A stretch of DNA of 64,000 bases from Rhodocyclales bacterium (GTDB taxonomy: Bacteria; Pseudomonadota; Gammaproteobacteria; Burkholderiales; Rhodocyclaceae), in NCBI GenBank assembly GCA_016214145.1, contig JACRPA010000005.1:388038-452037 (forward strand). Direction: 5' to 3'. The notes below the pieces were generated by a model. That model was not told where the DNA came from, did not search any database, and saw nothing but the letters and a program-made list of their open reading frames with translations. Every line of letters begins with the position of its first letter. Position 1 is the first letter of the stretch. Shown here one piece after another: positions 35,077 to 49,280 of the stretch. The position numbers were made by a program, and so were the translations under genes.

Positions 35077-35300
35077 TTTTGTTTCTCCTTGGATCGGGGG
35101 CAGTGGCCGCAATCCTTGTTGCATCGCGGGTTCTTGGTCTGCGTGTCGCCCCGCAGCAGCCCCTGGGCGTAGCCGGCGCAGCGGCCGCATTCGAGGGCGA
35201 TGCCGAGGTGGGCCTGCAGACTGCGCAAGCTGCGCACGCCGGCTTCCGCCGCCCGGAGGACCTGGGAGTCGGTTACCGCATTGCAGACGCAGACATACAT
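35073..35300 (-). CDS. bfd: Bacterioferritin-associated ferredoxin with Cys-rich tail
   Basis: A 75-residue protein. Cluster motif [11 protein letters not shown] supplies two cysteines and [10 protein letters not shown] the other two, matching the BFD-like 2Fe-2S fold that reduces and mobilises iron from Bfr. After the usual end of the domain at about residue 52 there is an extra tail with three more cysteines ([11 protein letters not shown]). Next to bfr with overlapping stop and start codons. The tail could bind a metal. Confidence 0.9.
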   Translation of the reverse strand: MYVCVCNAVTDSQVLRAAEAGVRSLRSLQAHLGIALECGRCAGYAQGLLRGDTQTKNPRCNKDCGHCPRSKEKQK

Positions 35301-35331
35301 AGTTTAGTCCTCAAGAAAAATGCTTGCCGGG

Positions 35332-35511
35332 TCATTTCGTCAGGATCAGCTTGCCGTTGCGGGTTTGCTGCAGGCGGTAGGTTTCGCCCTGATGCACGAT
35401 GACAATCACCCGCCGGCCCTGCATGAGTTCGGTGCTGGTGAGCGTGGCTTGCGGCGGCACGGGTGCGTCCCCGGCCGGCCTGGCCTGCTTGGGCTGTTCC
35501 GGTTTCACCAT
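35332..35511 (-). CDS. hemP: Hemin uptake protein HemP
   Basis: A 59-residue protein. The core TSTELMQGRRVIVIVHQGETYRLQQTRNGKLILTK is the HemP pattern (shown: LMQGRRVIVIVHQGETYRL). HemP members are small iron-regulated proteins; some act as activators of haem-uptake genes. It starts inside the last codons of the polyferredoxin gene (7-base overlap). Confidence 0.88.
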   Translation of the reverse strand: MVKPEQPKQARPAGDAPVPPQATLTSTELMQGRRVIVIVHQGETYRLQQTRNGKLILTK

Positions 35512-36992
35512 ACGTAGAACACCAGCGTCCAGGCCGTGCCGACGGCAGCCAGCGGCACGGCCAGCCCGGGCAGCGCCAGCACGGCGCGCCGCGGGTTTGC
35601 CGCGCGGCCGAAGAGCAGGCGTGCGCCGAGCCAGCCCGACCAGGCGATGCCCAGCGCCAGCAGGGCGCCGCGCGCGATGGGCAGCCAGCCGAGCGGCGCG
35701 CCTTCGGCGCGCAGGTGGGTGGCGGTCATCATCGACAGGCCGAGGAAGAGGCCGATGCCGGCGAGCGGGATCAGCGACAGCGAGAGCGCGCGCCAGTCGA
35801 TGCGGCTGATGCGCGCGGCAAAAGTCAGTCCCAGCAATACGGCGCCGCCGAGCACGGCTGCCACGGCGCCGATGTAGGCGAGGATCAGCGCGCCGTCGAG
35901 CCAGGTGAACACGTCGTTCGCTTCCGGGTAGTGGGTGAGCAGCCACCAGGGCGCATCGGTTTCCAGCGGCCCGAACAATTCATGTTCGACCAGCCACTCC
36001 GCCGCTTTCTGCCGCAGGGCGACGAACCACGGGCTGACGGTCCACTGGAAGGCGCCGATGGCCACGCCGAGCATGCCGAAGACCAGCAGCGCGGCTTCAG
36101 CGGTGCGCGGTGTTTTGGCGGCGAGGATCTCGGCGTTGGGTGAACGCGCGGCGAGTTCGACGGCGTCGCGGTGGCCGCTGCAGCGCCCGCAGGCGTGGCA
36201 CTGCGCGGCGCTCGTCATGTGCTTGACGTCGAGCAGCGGGGCGCAGTCGACGGCGGCGCTGCGTCCGGGTTGGCTGTCCCAGGCGGCGCGGTCGATGCGG
36301 AAGTGGATCGGCGAAATGCGCGCGAGCAGGGCGAAGACGCCGGAGACGGGGCAGAGGTAGCGGCACCAGACGCGCTTGCCGCGGCCGAAAAGCCAGCCGA
36401 CGGCGACGGCGGCCACCGTCGAGCCGCCGAGGATGAGCAGCGCCGCCTGCGGGTATTCGTACACGCTGACCAACTGGCCGTAGAGCGTGGTGAGGACGAA
36501 GGCTGCGAAGGGCCAGCCGCCCCAGCGCAGCCACTTCGGGATGGCGTAGCCCTTGCCGTGGCGCGAGGCGAATTCGGCCAGCGCGCCTTCCGGACAGAGT
36601 ACGCCGCACCAGACGCGGCCCATGAACATGATGGAGAGGATGACGAAGGGCCACCAGACGCCCCAGAAGAGGTACTGGGCGAGGAGCACCAGGCGCTCGT
36701 GCCACTGCGGCGCGTAGGGTGCTTTTTCCTGCGGTGGCAGCGGCGTGCCGTCGGGGGCGCAGGCTTCACCGTCCACGAATGAAGACGCGCCGAAGTCACC
36801 CGAGAACAGCCGCGCCTCCGGATGTGGATGGGGCAGGAAGGCGGGCAGCACGACGAGCACGGCGTAGAACGCGACGATCGCCCATTGCACGCCGAGAATC
36901 AGGCGGCGGTGCTCCGCCATCCAGTCGCCGAGGCGGGCGAGGCGCGGCTTGCGGCGCGGGTGGAAGACGAGGGTGGCGGTTTGCACGCTCAT
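35505..36992 (-). CDS. Membrane polyferredoxin of an iron-uptake cluster (FtrD/NosR-like)
   Basis: A 495-residue membrane protein with about nine helices. Two GRVWCGVLCPEGAL and KRVWCRYLCPVSGV motifs resemble those of CcoG and NosR. A third cysteine set (CHACGRC) is present, but classical ferredoxin CX2CX2CX3CP pairs are not complete. Proteins of this type (FtrD) supply electrons in FtrABCD iron uptake. The start overlaps the cupredoxin stop (ATGA). Its fourth-last helix carries a copy of the 25-bp repeat encoding AVLLGLTF. Confidence 0.8.
   Translation of the reverse strand: MSVQTATLVFHPRRKPRLARLGDWMAEHRRLILGVQWAIVAFYAVLVVLPAFLPHPHPEARLFSGDFGASSFVDGEACAPDGTPLPPQEKAPYAPQWHERLVLLAQYLFWGVWWPFVILSIMFMGRVWCGVLCPEGALAEFASRHGKGYAIPKWLRWGGWPFAAFVLTTLYGQLVSVYEYPQAALLILGGSTVAAVAVGWLFGRGKRVWCRYLCPVSGVFALLARISPIHFRIDRAAWDSQPGRSAAVDCAPLLDVKHMTSAAQCHACGRCSGHRDAVELAARSPNAEILAAKTPRTAEAALLVFGMLGVAIGAFQWTVSPWFVALRQKAAEWLVEHELFGPLETDAPWWLLTHYPEANDVFTWLDGALILAYIGAVAAVLGGAVLLGLTFAARISRIDWRALSLSLIPLAGIGLFLGLSMMTATHLRAEGAPLGWLPIARGALLALGIAWSGWLGARLLFGRAANPRRAVLALPGLAVPLAAVGTAWTLVFYVW
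35820..35844 (-). repeat. 25-bp dispersed repeat, copy inside the polyferredoxin gene
   Basis: AAAAGTCAGTCCC then AGCAATACGGCG. It encodes AVLLGLTF, the same peptide and DNA as in tonB. Confidence 0.75.
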
Positions 36993-37408
36993 TTCGCGAT
37001 GACCGTGAGTTCGCCGGTGATCGGGTTGAACTCGTCGACGAAATCATACTGGCCGGGCTTGAGCGGCGGCAGCACGACGAAGGAGCGGGCGCCGGCATTC
37101 AGCACCTTTTCGATGTGCATCTCGTCGTTCTCGAATTCGAGCGGGCCGGGGCCTTCGTTGATGAGGATCAGCTTGACGCGGCGGCCGGCCGGGACTTCGA
37201 TGCGCTTCGGCTTGAAGTAGCCGTTGTTGACGACGATCTCGAAGGCGGGCAACTCCCCGGCGGCGACTGCCATGCCGCCGGGGAGCATTCCCGACCACGT
37301 GAGAACTATGAGGACGGTGAGCGAGCGCAGCCACGTCGTCCCCGCGAACGCGGGTACCCATGGATTCCCGCGTTCGCGGGAATGACGGGTATTGAGCGTG
37401 TCGCGCAC
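36989..37408 (-). CDS. Periplasmic cupredoxin-domain protein of iron uptake (FtrB-like)
   Basis: A 139-residue protein. Mature part contains FEIVVNNGYFKPKRIEVPAG, NEGPGPLEFEND and LPPLKPGQYDFVDEF, a cupredoxin fold as in FtrB. His, Met and Glu residues (FENDEMHIEK) may bind copper. Start is uncertain: the annotated N-terminus includes NTRHSRERGNPWVPAFAGTT, the translation of a CATTCCCGCG-type intergenic repeat, before the signal-like LRSLTVLIVLTWSGML. Overlaps the next gene by four bases. Confidence 0.8.
   Translation of the reverse strand: MRDTLNTRHSRERGNPWVPAFAGTTWLRSLTVLIVLTWSGMLPGGMAVAAGELPAFEIVVNNGYFKPKRIEVPAGRRVKLILINEGPGPLEFENDEMHIEKVLNAGARSFVVLPPLKPGQYDFVDEFNPITGELTVIAK
37336..37390. 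repeat. CCCGCGAACGCGGG-type repeat in the cupredoxin 5' region
   Basis: GATTCCCGCGTTCGCGGGAAT and CCCCGCGAACGCGGGTACC form nested palindromes, relatives of the 34497 repeat, lying inside the predicted coding start of the cupredoxin gene. Confidence 0.7.
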
Positions 37409-37422
37409 GATTCAGTCACCCA

Positions 37423-38847
37423 TCAGAAGCCGAGCTTGGCGCGCAGGCCGACGACCTTGACGGTCGGTGCGCCGCCGTCGCCGCCCGGGCGCTGGATGAA
37501 CTGGAAGTCCGGCGTCAATTCGAGCAGGCTGTTCACCTTGAAGCGGTAATAGATCTCGCCGATGCGCTCGGTGCCGGAAGCGCGCGGATCGAGCACGCCG
37601 TCGCCGTCGAGGTCCAGCGCGACCGAATCCCTGCGGTAGGAGGAACTGGTGCGCAGGACGCCGAAGGCTGCTCCGAGCGAGTCGGCGCCGCGTCCCCAGG
37701 CATTGCCGGCGATCTCGACGCCGGCGGTGAGGGCGCGATCGAAGCGTACCTTGCCGGAAGTTTCGTGACCGTAGCGGCCGAACAGCGTGACGTAGTCGGC
37801 GACCTTCTGGTCGATCGACATGCCGATGCCGGAGTGGCGCCGCTCGATGCCGTCGTAGCCCAGGCCGCGGCCGTTGCTCCACAGGTAGGCGCGGTAGTTG
37901 CCCGGCAGGTGGTTGAAGCGCCAGGTGGTGTCGGCCTGGCCGATGACATAGGGCTTGCCCGGCGAGCCGGAGAAATTGGCGCCCGGGCCGGAGCCGAAGG
38001 CGCCGAGCGAGAGGCCCCAGGTCTCGGCCTTGTTGCGCTCGTTCTCGTAGCGGAGGATGGCGCCGGGGGCGAAGCCGTAGGCGTCCGCCCGGATGTCGCC
38101 GCCCGAATCGAGCAGCGGGTTGTGCACGAAGGCGTTGTTGAGGAACTTCGCCGACTCGTCGTCGGCCGCGGCGTTCTGGTCGAAGAAGACGAAGGAGTCG
38201 ATCTTGCCGGCGGTGAGGAGCAGGCGCTCCTTCGAGTTGGCCTTGACGCCGTCGCGCGGCAGCGGCACCTTGAGCTGGTACCAGGCCTGGGCGAGGATGG
38301 CGAAGGAGTCGTCGGGGCCGGCGTTGGTCTCGAAGGCGGTGGTGTTGGGCGTGCTGGTGAAGGTCGGGCGCAGCCCCACGCCGTTGCCCTGGCCGAAGCG
38401 GAAGTGGCTGAAGATCTTGCCCTCGATGTCGCCCATTTCGCCGCCGGGCAGGGTGACGGAGACGTCGCCGCGGTAGTTGGCGCGCGACTGGCGCGAGGCG
38501 GTGCCGGCGACGCCGTCGCGGTTGGCGCGCTGCGCCACGCCGGTCAGGCTGGCGCCGACGCTGATGCCTTCCAGCTTCTCGACCTGGCGCGCCTGCTTCT
38601 GCATGGAGAGGGTCTGGAATTCGACGGCCTTGAGACGGGTGGCGATTTCCGGTTCCTTCTCGGAGAGGCGCTCGGTGGAGAGGGACTTTTCCAGTTCCTT
38701 GTTGTGCTTCTCCAGCGACTCGACGCGGTCTGCCAGGCGCTTGACCTCGGCCAGCAGGGCCTTCATGTCGTCGCTGGCGGCGGCCGGGCCGGCCGAGCCA
38801 ACGAAAAGCGCCGCGGCCAGGGCGAGCGGTTTCAGCTTCAAAGACAT
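37423..38847 (-). CDS. OprB/DUF-type outer-membrane porin of the iron cluster
   Basis: A 474-residue protein with a signal peptide (about 1-24). An N-terminal coiled coil (DDMKALLAEVKRLADRVESL to about residue 60) precedes a barrel ending in KVVGLRAKLGF. Features such as GYDGIERRHSGIGMSIDQKV, GADSLGAAFGVLRT and EIYYRFKVNSLLELTPDFQF match OprB-like carbohydrate-selective porins. In this position it may admit ferrous iron or a chelate. One base separates it from the P19 gene stop. Confidence 0.85.
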   Translation of the reverse strand: MSLKLKPLALAAALFVGSAGPAAASDDMKALLAEVKRLADRVESLEKHNKELEKSLSTERLSEKEPEIATRLKAVEFQTLSMQKQARQVEKLEGISVGASLTGVAQRANRDGVAGTASRQSRANYRGDVSVTLPGGEMGDIEGKIFSHFRFGQGNGVGLRPTFTSTPNTTAFETNAGPDDSFAILAQAWYQLKVPLPRDGVKANSKERLLLTAGKIDSFVFFDQNAAADDESAKFLNNAFVHNPLLDSGGDIRADAYGFAPGAILRYENERNKAETWGLSLGAFGSGPGANFSGSPGKPYVIGQADTTWRFNHLPGNYRAYLWSNGRGLGYDGIERRHSGIGMSIDQKVADYVTLFGRYGHETSGKVRFDRALTAGVEIAGNAWGRGADSLGAAFGVLRTSSSYRRDSVALDLDGDGVLDPRASGTERIGEIYYRFKVNSLLELTPDFQFIQRPGGDGGAPTVKVVGLRAKLGF

Positions 38848-38848
38848 C

Positions 38849-39397
38849 TCAGTACCCGCCCTTCTTGCCGATGCCGGCGAAAGTGAATTCCCACTCGACC
38901 TCGACGGTCTTGAACCAGGGGCGCACGCCGGTGGCGCGGTCGGTGTGGCGGCCGAACATGTTGCCGGCGGGGTTCTCTTTGGCGTTGGGCGGGTAGACGA
39001 TGAACTTGACCTTGTACTTGCCCGGACCCTTCAGCTTGACGTTGTCGCCGTAGTGCGGGCCGTCGGAGGCGACCATCGGCATCATGTCGCCCTTGATGAC
39101 CTCGCCGGAGCCCTGCTTGGTGAGTTCGTACTTGACGAGGAGATGCGGCATCCAGAAGCCTTCGGGAAAGCCGTTCGGGTTGTTGGCGAGGGCGTGAATG
39201 TCGGCCTCGAGGTGGATGTCGGTCTCGGCCGCCTTCTTCATGTGGCCTTCCGGCTCCATGTCGATCGGCTGCAGGTAGACCGCGGCGATCTCCATGCCGG
39301 CGACGTTGTGCGGCGTGCCGATCGGGTATTCGAGGGCATGGGCGGCGGCGGACAGGAGCAGGCCGGCGCCGAGAGCAAGGCTTTGCAGACGATTCAT
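38849..39397 (-). CDS. P19/Tp34-type periplasmic iron-binding protein (FtrA-like)
   Basis: A 182-residue protein with a signal peptide (MNRLQSLALGAGLLLSAAAHA). Metal-site residues appear in GMEIAAVYLQPIDMEP, KKAAETDIHLEADIHA and MPMVASDGPHYGDNV; the closing ATGVRPWFKTVEVEWEFTF is typical of P19. It binds copper and iron and passes iron to an inner-membrane permease. First gene of the minus-strand iron island; AAGGGGAATTCA precedes the start and a Fur box lies 25 bases upstream. Confidence 0.9.
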   Translation of the reverse strand: MNRLQSLALGAGLLLSAAAHALEYPIGTPHNVAGMEIAAVYLQPIDMEPEGHMKKAAETDIHLEADIHALANNPNGFPEGFWMPHLLVKYELTKQGSGEVIKGDMMPMVASDGPHYGDNVKLKGPGKYKVKFIVYPPNAKENPAGNMFGRHTDRATGVRPWFKTVEVEWEFTFAGIGKKGGY

Positions 39398-39421
39398 TGA
39401 ATTCCCCTTAAAGAAAACGCT

Positions 39422-39440
39422 AATGCGAACGATTCGCATT
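39422..39440. promoter_or_regulatory. Fur box controlling the iron island
   Basis: AATGCGAACGATTCGCATT: 8-base arms AATGCGAA / TTCGCATT are perfectly inverted around CGA. This matches the Fur consensus of 7-1-7 hexamer arrays (GATAATGATAATCATTATC-like). Located immediately upstream of the P19 gene, so iron repression is likely. Confidence 0.8.
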
Positions 39441-39532
39441 GTGCTTGTATGGGAGGGGGCTGTCAAGCGCCTATCGCAACCAGCCGGGAGAGATCATGCT
39501 GCGCTGCGAAAAATGTGCGCAGTAGACTGTAT

Positions 39533-39556
39533 CCAACAGGGATTTCCTTCGGTCAT
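39533..39556 (+). repeat. Element B (second copy) before ppa
   Basis: CCAACAGGG then ATTTCCTTCGGTCAT, identical to 19466-19489 in 23 of 24 bases. It lies 40 bases upstream of ppa, so it is probably in its leader or promoter. Confidence 0.7.
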
Positions 39557-39595
39557 AATCAAGGCTTTTATGACAGAGAGCAGAGGGAGAGCAGC

Positions 39596-40144
39596 ATGAA
39601 CCTCGACCGCGTGACCCCGGGGCGCGACATCCCCAACGACTTCAACGTCATCATCGAAATCCCGATGAATGCCGATCCGATCAAGTACGAAGTCGACAAG
39701 GCGACGGGCGCCATGTTCGTCGACCGCTTCATGTCGACGGCCATGCACTACCCGTGCAACTACGGCTACATTCCGCACACCATTTCAGACGACGGCGACC
39801 CGGTCGACGTGCTGGTGCTTTCGCCCGTGCCGCTGATCACCGGCGTCGTGGTGCGCTGCCGCCCGGTGGGCATGCTGAAGATGGAGGACGAGGCCGGCGG
39901 CGACGCCAAGCTGCTGGCCGTGCCGGTGGACAAGCTGTGCAGCCTGTACCGGCACATCCAGTCGCCGCGCGACCTGCCGGAGATGGTGCTGTCGCAGCTC
40001 TCGCACTTCTTCGAGCACTACAAGGACCTGGAAGCCGGCAAATGGGTCAAGGTGCAGGGCTGGGTCGGCGCCGAGGAGGCGAAGCAGGAAATCCTCGACG
40101 GCATCGCCCGCTACGGGGCGGCCGCCACCAAGCCGATGTTCTAG
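39596..40144 (+). CDS. ppa: Inorganic pyrophosphatase
   Basis: A 182-residue family I pyrophosphatase. Active-site signature [14 protein letters not shown] (about residues 63-76) supplies the metal-binding Asp residues. [13 protein letters not shown] is also typical. Hydrolyses PPi to drive biosynthesis. GAGAGCAGC precedes the ATG. Nine bases separate it from nadE, so the two may be co-transcribed. Confidence 0.96.
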   Translation: MNLDRVTPGRDIPNDFNVIIEIPMNADPIKYEVDKATGAMFVDRFMSTAMHYPCNYGYIPHTISDDGDPVDVLVLSPVPLITGVVVRCRPVGMLKMEDEAGGDAKLLAVPVDKLCSLYRHIQSPRDLPEMVLSQLSHFFEHYKDLEAGKWVKVQGWVGAEEAKQEILDGIARYGAAATKPMF

Positions 40145-40153
40145 AATCCGGGA

Positions 40154-41767
40154 ATGTCTGCAATCCGCATCGCGCTCGCCCAGATCAACAGCACGGTTGG
40201 TGATCTGGAAGGCAACGCCGACCGCATCGCCGGCTTTGCTAAACGCGCGCGCGCCGCCGGCGCCCACCTGATGGTGACGCCGGAACTGGCGCTGGCCGGC
40301 TATCCGCCCGAGGACCTGTTGCTGCGGCCGGATTTCTACCGCGCCTGCGCGCGCACGCTCGCCGAACTGGCGCGGCGCATCGAGGGTATCGCCGTGGTCG
40401 TCGGCCATCCCCTTGAAGCCGACGGCGAGTACTTCAACGCCGCCTCCCTGTTGCGCGACGGCAAGGTTGTCGCCACCTACCGCAAGCACCGCCTGCCCAA
40501 CTACGAGGTGTTCGACGAGCAGCGCTATTTCGCTGCCGGCTTCGAGCCCTGCGTGGTTGAGGTGAATGGCGTGCGCTGCGGCATCAACATCTGCGCCGAC
40601 GTCTGGGAGCCGGGTGCGGCGGATGCCGCCCGCCAGGCCGGCGCCGAACTACTGCTGGCGCTGAATGCCTCGCCCTACCACATGAACAAGCAGGCGACAC
40701 GCTATGAGGTCCTGCGCGAACGCACCCAGGCGACGGGCATGCCGGTGCTGTACGCGAACCTGGTCGGCGGCCAGGACGAGCTGGTGTTCGATGGCGCCTC
40801 CTTCGCGCTGGACCGGCAGGGACGGCTGACGCACCAGCTGCCGCAGTTCGCCGAGGCCCTGGAAATCGTCGAATGCGAGGACGGCGAACTGCGTCCCGGC
40901 AAGATCGAACCGTCTCGCCCGCTGGAGGAGGAAGTGTATGAGGCCCTCGTCCTCGGCGTGCGCGATTACCTGGGCAAGAACGGCTTCCCCGGCGCCATCA
41001 TCGGCCTGTCGGGCGGCATCGATTCGGCCCTGACGCTGGCCATCGCCGTCGACGCGCTGGGCGCCGCCAAGGTGCGCGCGGTGATGATGCCCTCGCCCTA
41101 CACCGCGCAGATCAGCCTGGACGATGCGCGCGAGATGGCGCGGACGCTGGGCGTGCGCTACGACGAGCTTCCCATCGAGCCGGCGATGAAGACCTTCGCT
41201 GCGATGCTGGAGCAGGAGTTCGCCGGCCGGCCGGCGGATACCACGGAGGAGAACCTGCAGGCGCGCATCCGCGGCATGCTCCTCATGGCGCTGTCGAACA
41301 AGGTCGGCTCGATCGTCCTCACCACCGGCAACAAGAGCGAGATGGCGGTGGGCTACGCCACGCTGTACGGCGACATGGCGGGCGGCTTCGCCGTCATCAA
41401 GGACATCTACAAGACGATGGTCTGGCGCCTGTCGCGCTACCGGAACGGCATTGCGCCGGTGATCCCGGAGCGCATCATCACGCGGGCGCCGTCGGCCGAG
41501 CTGAAGCCCGGCCAGACCGACCAGGACACGCTGCCGCCCTACGAGGTCCTCGATGCGATCATCGAGGCCTACATGGAGCGGGATCTTTCTCCGCGCGAGA
41601 TCGTCGCGCTCGGCTACCTGGAGGCCGACGTGCGGCGCACGGTCGGCATGCTCAAGCGCAGCGAGTACAAGCGGCGCCAGGCGCCGGTCGGCATCCGCGT
41701 CACCAAACGGGGCTTTGGCAAGGATTGGCGTTATCCGATAACATCCGGCTACGCGGATGAATGGTAA
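40154..41767 (+). CDS. nadE: Glutamine-dependent NAD+ synthetase
   Basis: A 537-residue two-domain enzyme. The N-terminal nitrilase-fold amidase has Glu (TPELALAGYPPEDLL), Lys (YRKHRLPNYEVF) and Cys (CGINICADVWE). The C-terminal ATP-pyrophosphatase domain has GLSGGIDSALTL (about residue 287) and TTGNKSEMAVGY. It makes NAD+ from deamido-NAD with glutamine as the amine source. Sixteen bases separate it from the P-II gene. Confidence 0.96.
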   Translation: MSAIRIALAQINSTVGDLEGNADRIAGFAKRARAAGAHLMVTPELALAGYPPEDLLLRPDFYRACARTLAELARRIEGIAVVVGHPLEADGEYFNAASLLRDGKVVATYRKHRLPNYEVFDEQRYFAAGFEPCVVEVNGVRCGINICADVWEPGAADAARQAGAELLLALNASPYHMNKQATRYEVLRERTQATGMPVLYANLVGGQDELVFDGASFALDRQGRLTHQLPQFAEALEIVECEDGELRPGKIEPSRPLEEEVYEALVLGVRDYLGKNGFPGAIIGLSGGIDSALTLAIAVDALGAAKVRAVMMPSPYTAQISLDDAREMARTLGVRYDELPIEPAMKTFAAMLEQEFAGRPADTTEENLQARIRGMLLMALSNKVGSIVLTTGNKSEMAVGYATLYGDMAGGFAVIKDIYKTMVWRLSRYRNGIAPVIPERIITRAPSAELKPGQTDQDTLPPYEVLDAIIEAYMERDLSPREIVALGYLEADVRRTVGMLKRSEYKRRQAPVGIRVTKRGFGKDWRYPITSGYADEW

Positions 41768-43715
<1,948 letters not shown>

Positions 43716-43737
43716 GGTGCCTCGGTGGGTGATTCGG

Positions 43738-45281
<1,544 letters not shown>

Positions 45282-45405
45282 TTATACTGGAGGCGGCAGG
45301 GGAGGTTAAGGAAGCTCTGAACAAGTCCTGAAAGGTCTTATAATCTTCCCTGGACTCAAGAATAAGAATTGCCGCGTGGCCGTGTCCGCGCTGGAGGAAT
45401 CTCGC

Positions 45406-46080
45406 ATGACACAAGGAAACAGCGTCACCGTCGATGCCCTGCGCTCGATGCCGATATTCGAGTCGCTGTCCGTCGAGCGCCTCGTCCCCATAGCCCGCGT
45501 CGCCGTATTCCGCAAGATGCCGCGCGGCTCCGCCATCCTGCGGGCGGGGGATCGCACCGACTTCGTGTATTTCGTCCTGTCCGGCGCATTGAAGGTGCTG
45601 GTCTCGGACGAGGAGGGCCGCGAAGTCATCCTGTCCAATCTCGGCCCCGGCGAGTTCTTCGGCGAAATGGGCGTGCTCGACGACAACCCCCGTTCGGCCA
45701 CGGTGATGACGACTTCGCCCTGCGAACTGGTGGTGATTTCCAAGGCCGATTTCAAGCGCTGCCTGGCCGAGAATTTCGACGTCTCCCTCTACATCATGCG
45801 CGCCCTGGTCAAGCGCCTGCGCACGGCCGACCGCAAGATCGAAAGCCTCGCGCTGATGGATGTCTATGGCCGGGTCGCCCGCCTGCTGCTGGAAATGGCC
45901 GAAGAGGACACCGACGGCCGGCAGGTGGTCATGAAAAAGATTTCCAAGCAGGACATCGCCAAGATGATCGGCGCCTCGCGCGAGATGGTCAGCCGCGTCA
46001 TGAAGGACTTGAGCCTGCAGGGCCTGATCGAGGAAGGCGGCGGCCGCATCCTCCTGCGCGAAAAGATCAACCTGATCTGA
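45406..46080 (+). CDS. Crp/Fnr family regulator, Crp-like
   Basis: A 224-residue protein. The sensor has GPGEFFGEMGVLDDNPRSATV, close to the cAMP-binding signature of CRP (GEFFGEL...RSA), so nucleotide binding is possible. The C-terminal helix-turn-helix has SKQDIAKMIGASREMVSRVMKDL. No FNR cysteines are present. TGGAGGAATC precedes the ATG at 45406; an in-frame GTG at 45376 is less likely. It is divergent from trxB, with about 160 bases between. Confidence 0.88.
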   Translation: MTQGNSVTVDALRSMPIFESLSVERLVPIARVAVFRKMPRGSAILRAGDRTDFVYFVLSGALKVLVSDEEGREVILSNLGPGEFFGEMGVLDDNPRSATVMTTSPCELVVISKADFKRCLAENFDVSLYIMRALVKRLRTADRKIESLALMDVYGRVARLLLEMAEEDTDGRQVVMKKISKQDIAKMIGASREMVSRVMKDLSLQGLIEEGGGRILLREKINLI

Positions 46081-46224
46081 GAGCTTGTGAATAAATCTAC
46101 TGCGCGTGCCGGATCGGGGCTTGGGCGGTGCTCGCTATCCTCATGTACAGAAACGTACATTCCGGTAGCTGCGCTCCGGCCGCACCCCGCTGCGGCCCGC
46201 TCGCTACGATTTCTTCACAAGCTC
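46081..46224. mobile_element. 144-bp MITE-like element with 17-bp terminal inverted repeats
   Basis: Left GAGCTTGTGAATAAATC (46081-46097) and right GATTTCTTCACAAGCTC (46208-46224) are inverted with one mismatch. The interior is GC-rich, with no coding capacity. It directly abuts the stop of the Crp-like gene and is 60 bases upstream of ftsK. Confidence 0.6.
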
Positions 46225-46284
46225 TGAGGCGTATAATCCCGGCATTGGCCGGCACTGCCGGTTTGCGCCTGTACCTGATCGAGC

Positions 46285-48575
<2,291 letters not shown>

Positions 48576-48576
<1 letters not shown>

Positions 48577-49280
48577 TGGAACTTCAAAAATCTTTAACCA
48601 CAGAGTGCACAGAGAACACAGAGAACACAGAGAACTCCATGAAATCCGTCTCTGTGTCCTCTGTGTCCTCTGTGGTTAAAGGTCTTTTCGTAGTGCTTTG
48701 TTTCTATCCGCTGTTTGCCGAAGCTGCCGCGCTCGACAAGCTGAAGGCTTTCGTCGAGGGCACGAAGAGCGGCCGCGCCGACTTCATCCAGACAGTGGCG
48801 TCGAAGAGCGGCCGCAAGCCGCAGAACGCCGCCGGCAGCATGATGTTCTCGCGCCCGGGCAAGTTCCGCTGGACCTACGACAAGCCCTATTACCAGTTGA
48901 TCGTCGGCGATGGCGAGCGGCTGTGGGTCTACGACCGCGACCTCAACCAGGTCAGCACGAAGAAGCTGTCCGCCGCGCTGGGCAGCAGTCCCGCCGCGCT
49001 GCTTGCCGGCGACAACGCGCTGGAGAAGAACTTCGAGCTCAAGGAGGGCGGCACGGCCGACGGCATCGAGTGGGTCGACGCCCAGCCGAAGTCCCAGGAC
49101 GCCGGTTTCCAGTTCCTGCGCATCGGTTTCGTCGGCGACACGCTGCGCGCGATGGAGCTCACCGACAGCTTCGGCCAGGTGACCACCATCGCCTTCGAGA
49201 AGTTCGAGCGCAATCCGCAGATCTCCGCCGGCCAGTTCCGCTTCACGCCGCCGAAAGGCGCCGACATCCTCGGTGAGTGA
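48576..49280 (+). CDS. lolA: Outer-membrane lipoprotein carrier LolA with repeat-derived N-terminus
   Basis: A 234-residue protein. Mature LolA features are QTVASKSGRKPQNAAGSM, FSRPGKFRWTYDKPYYQLIV and LWVYDRDLNQVSTK. It shuttles lipoproteins across the periplasm. ATG 48576 has a GGGAGGGG site and overlaps the ftsK stop. Residues 8-33 (TECTENTENTENSMKSVSVSS) are coded by an inverted ACACAGAG/CTCTGTGT repeat; an internal ATG at 48639 would give a signal peptide starting inside that repeat. Overlaps rarA by 8 bases. Confidence 0.88.
48592..48681. repeat. CCACAGAG/CTCTGTGG inverted repeat inside lolA
   Basis: Arms CTTTAACCACAGAG and CTCTGTGGTTAAAG are perfect 14-bp inverses at the ends. Between them are tandem AGAGAACAC units on the left and GTGTCCTCT units on the right. 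A common intergenic repeat type in diverse bacteria, here translated. Confidence 0.75.
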
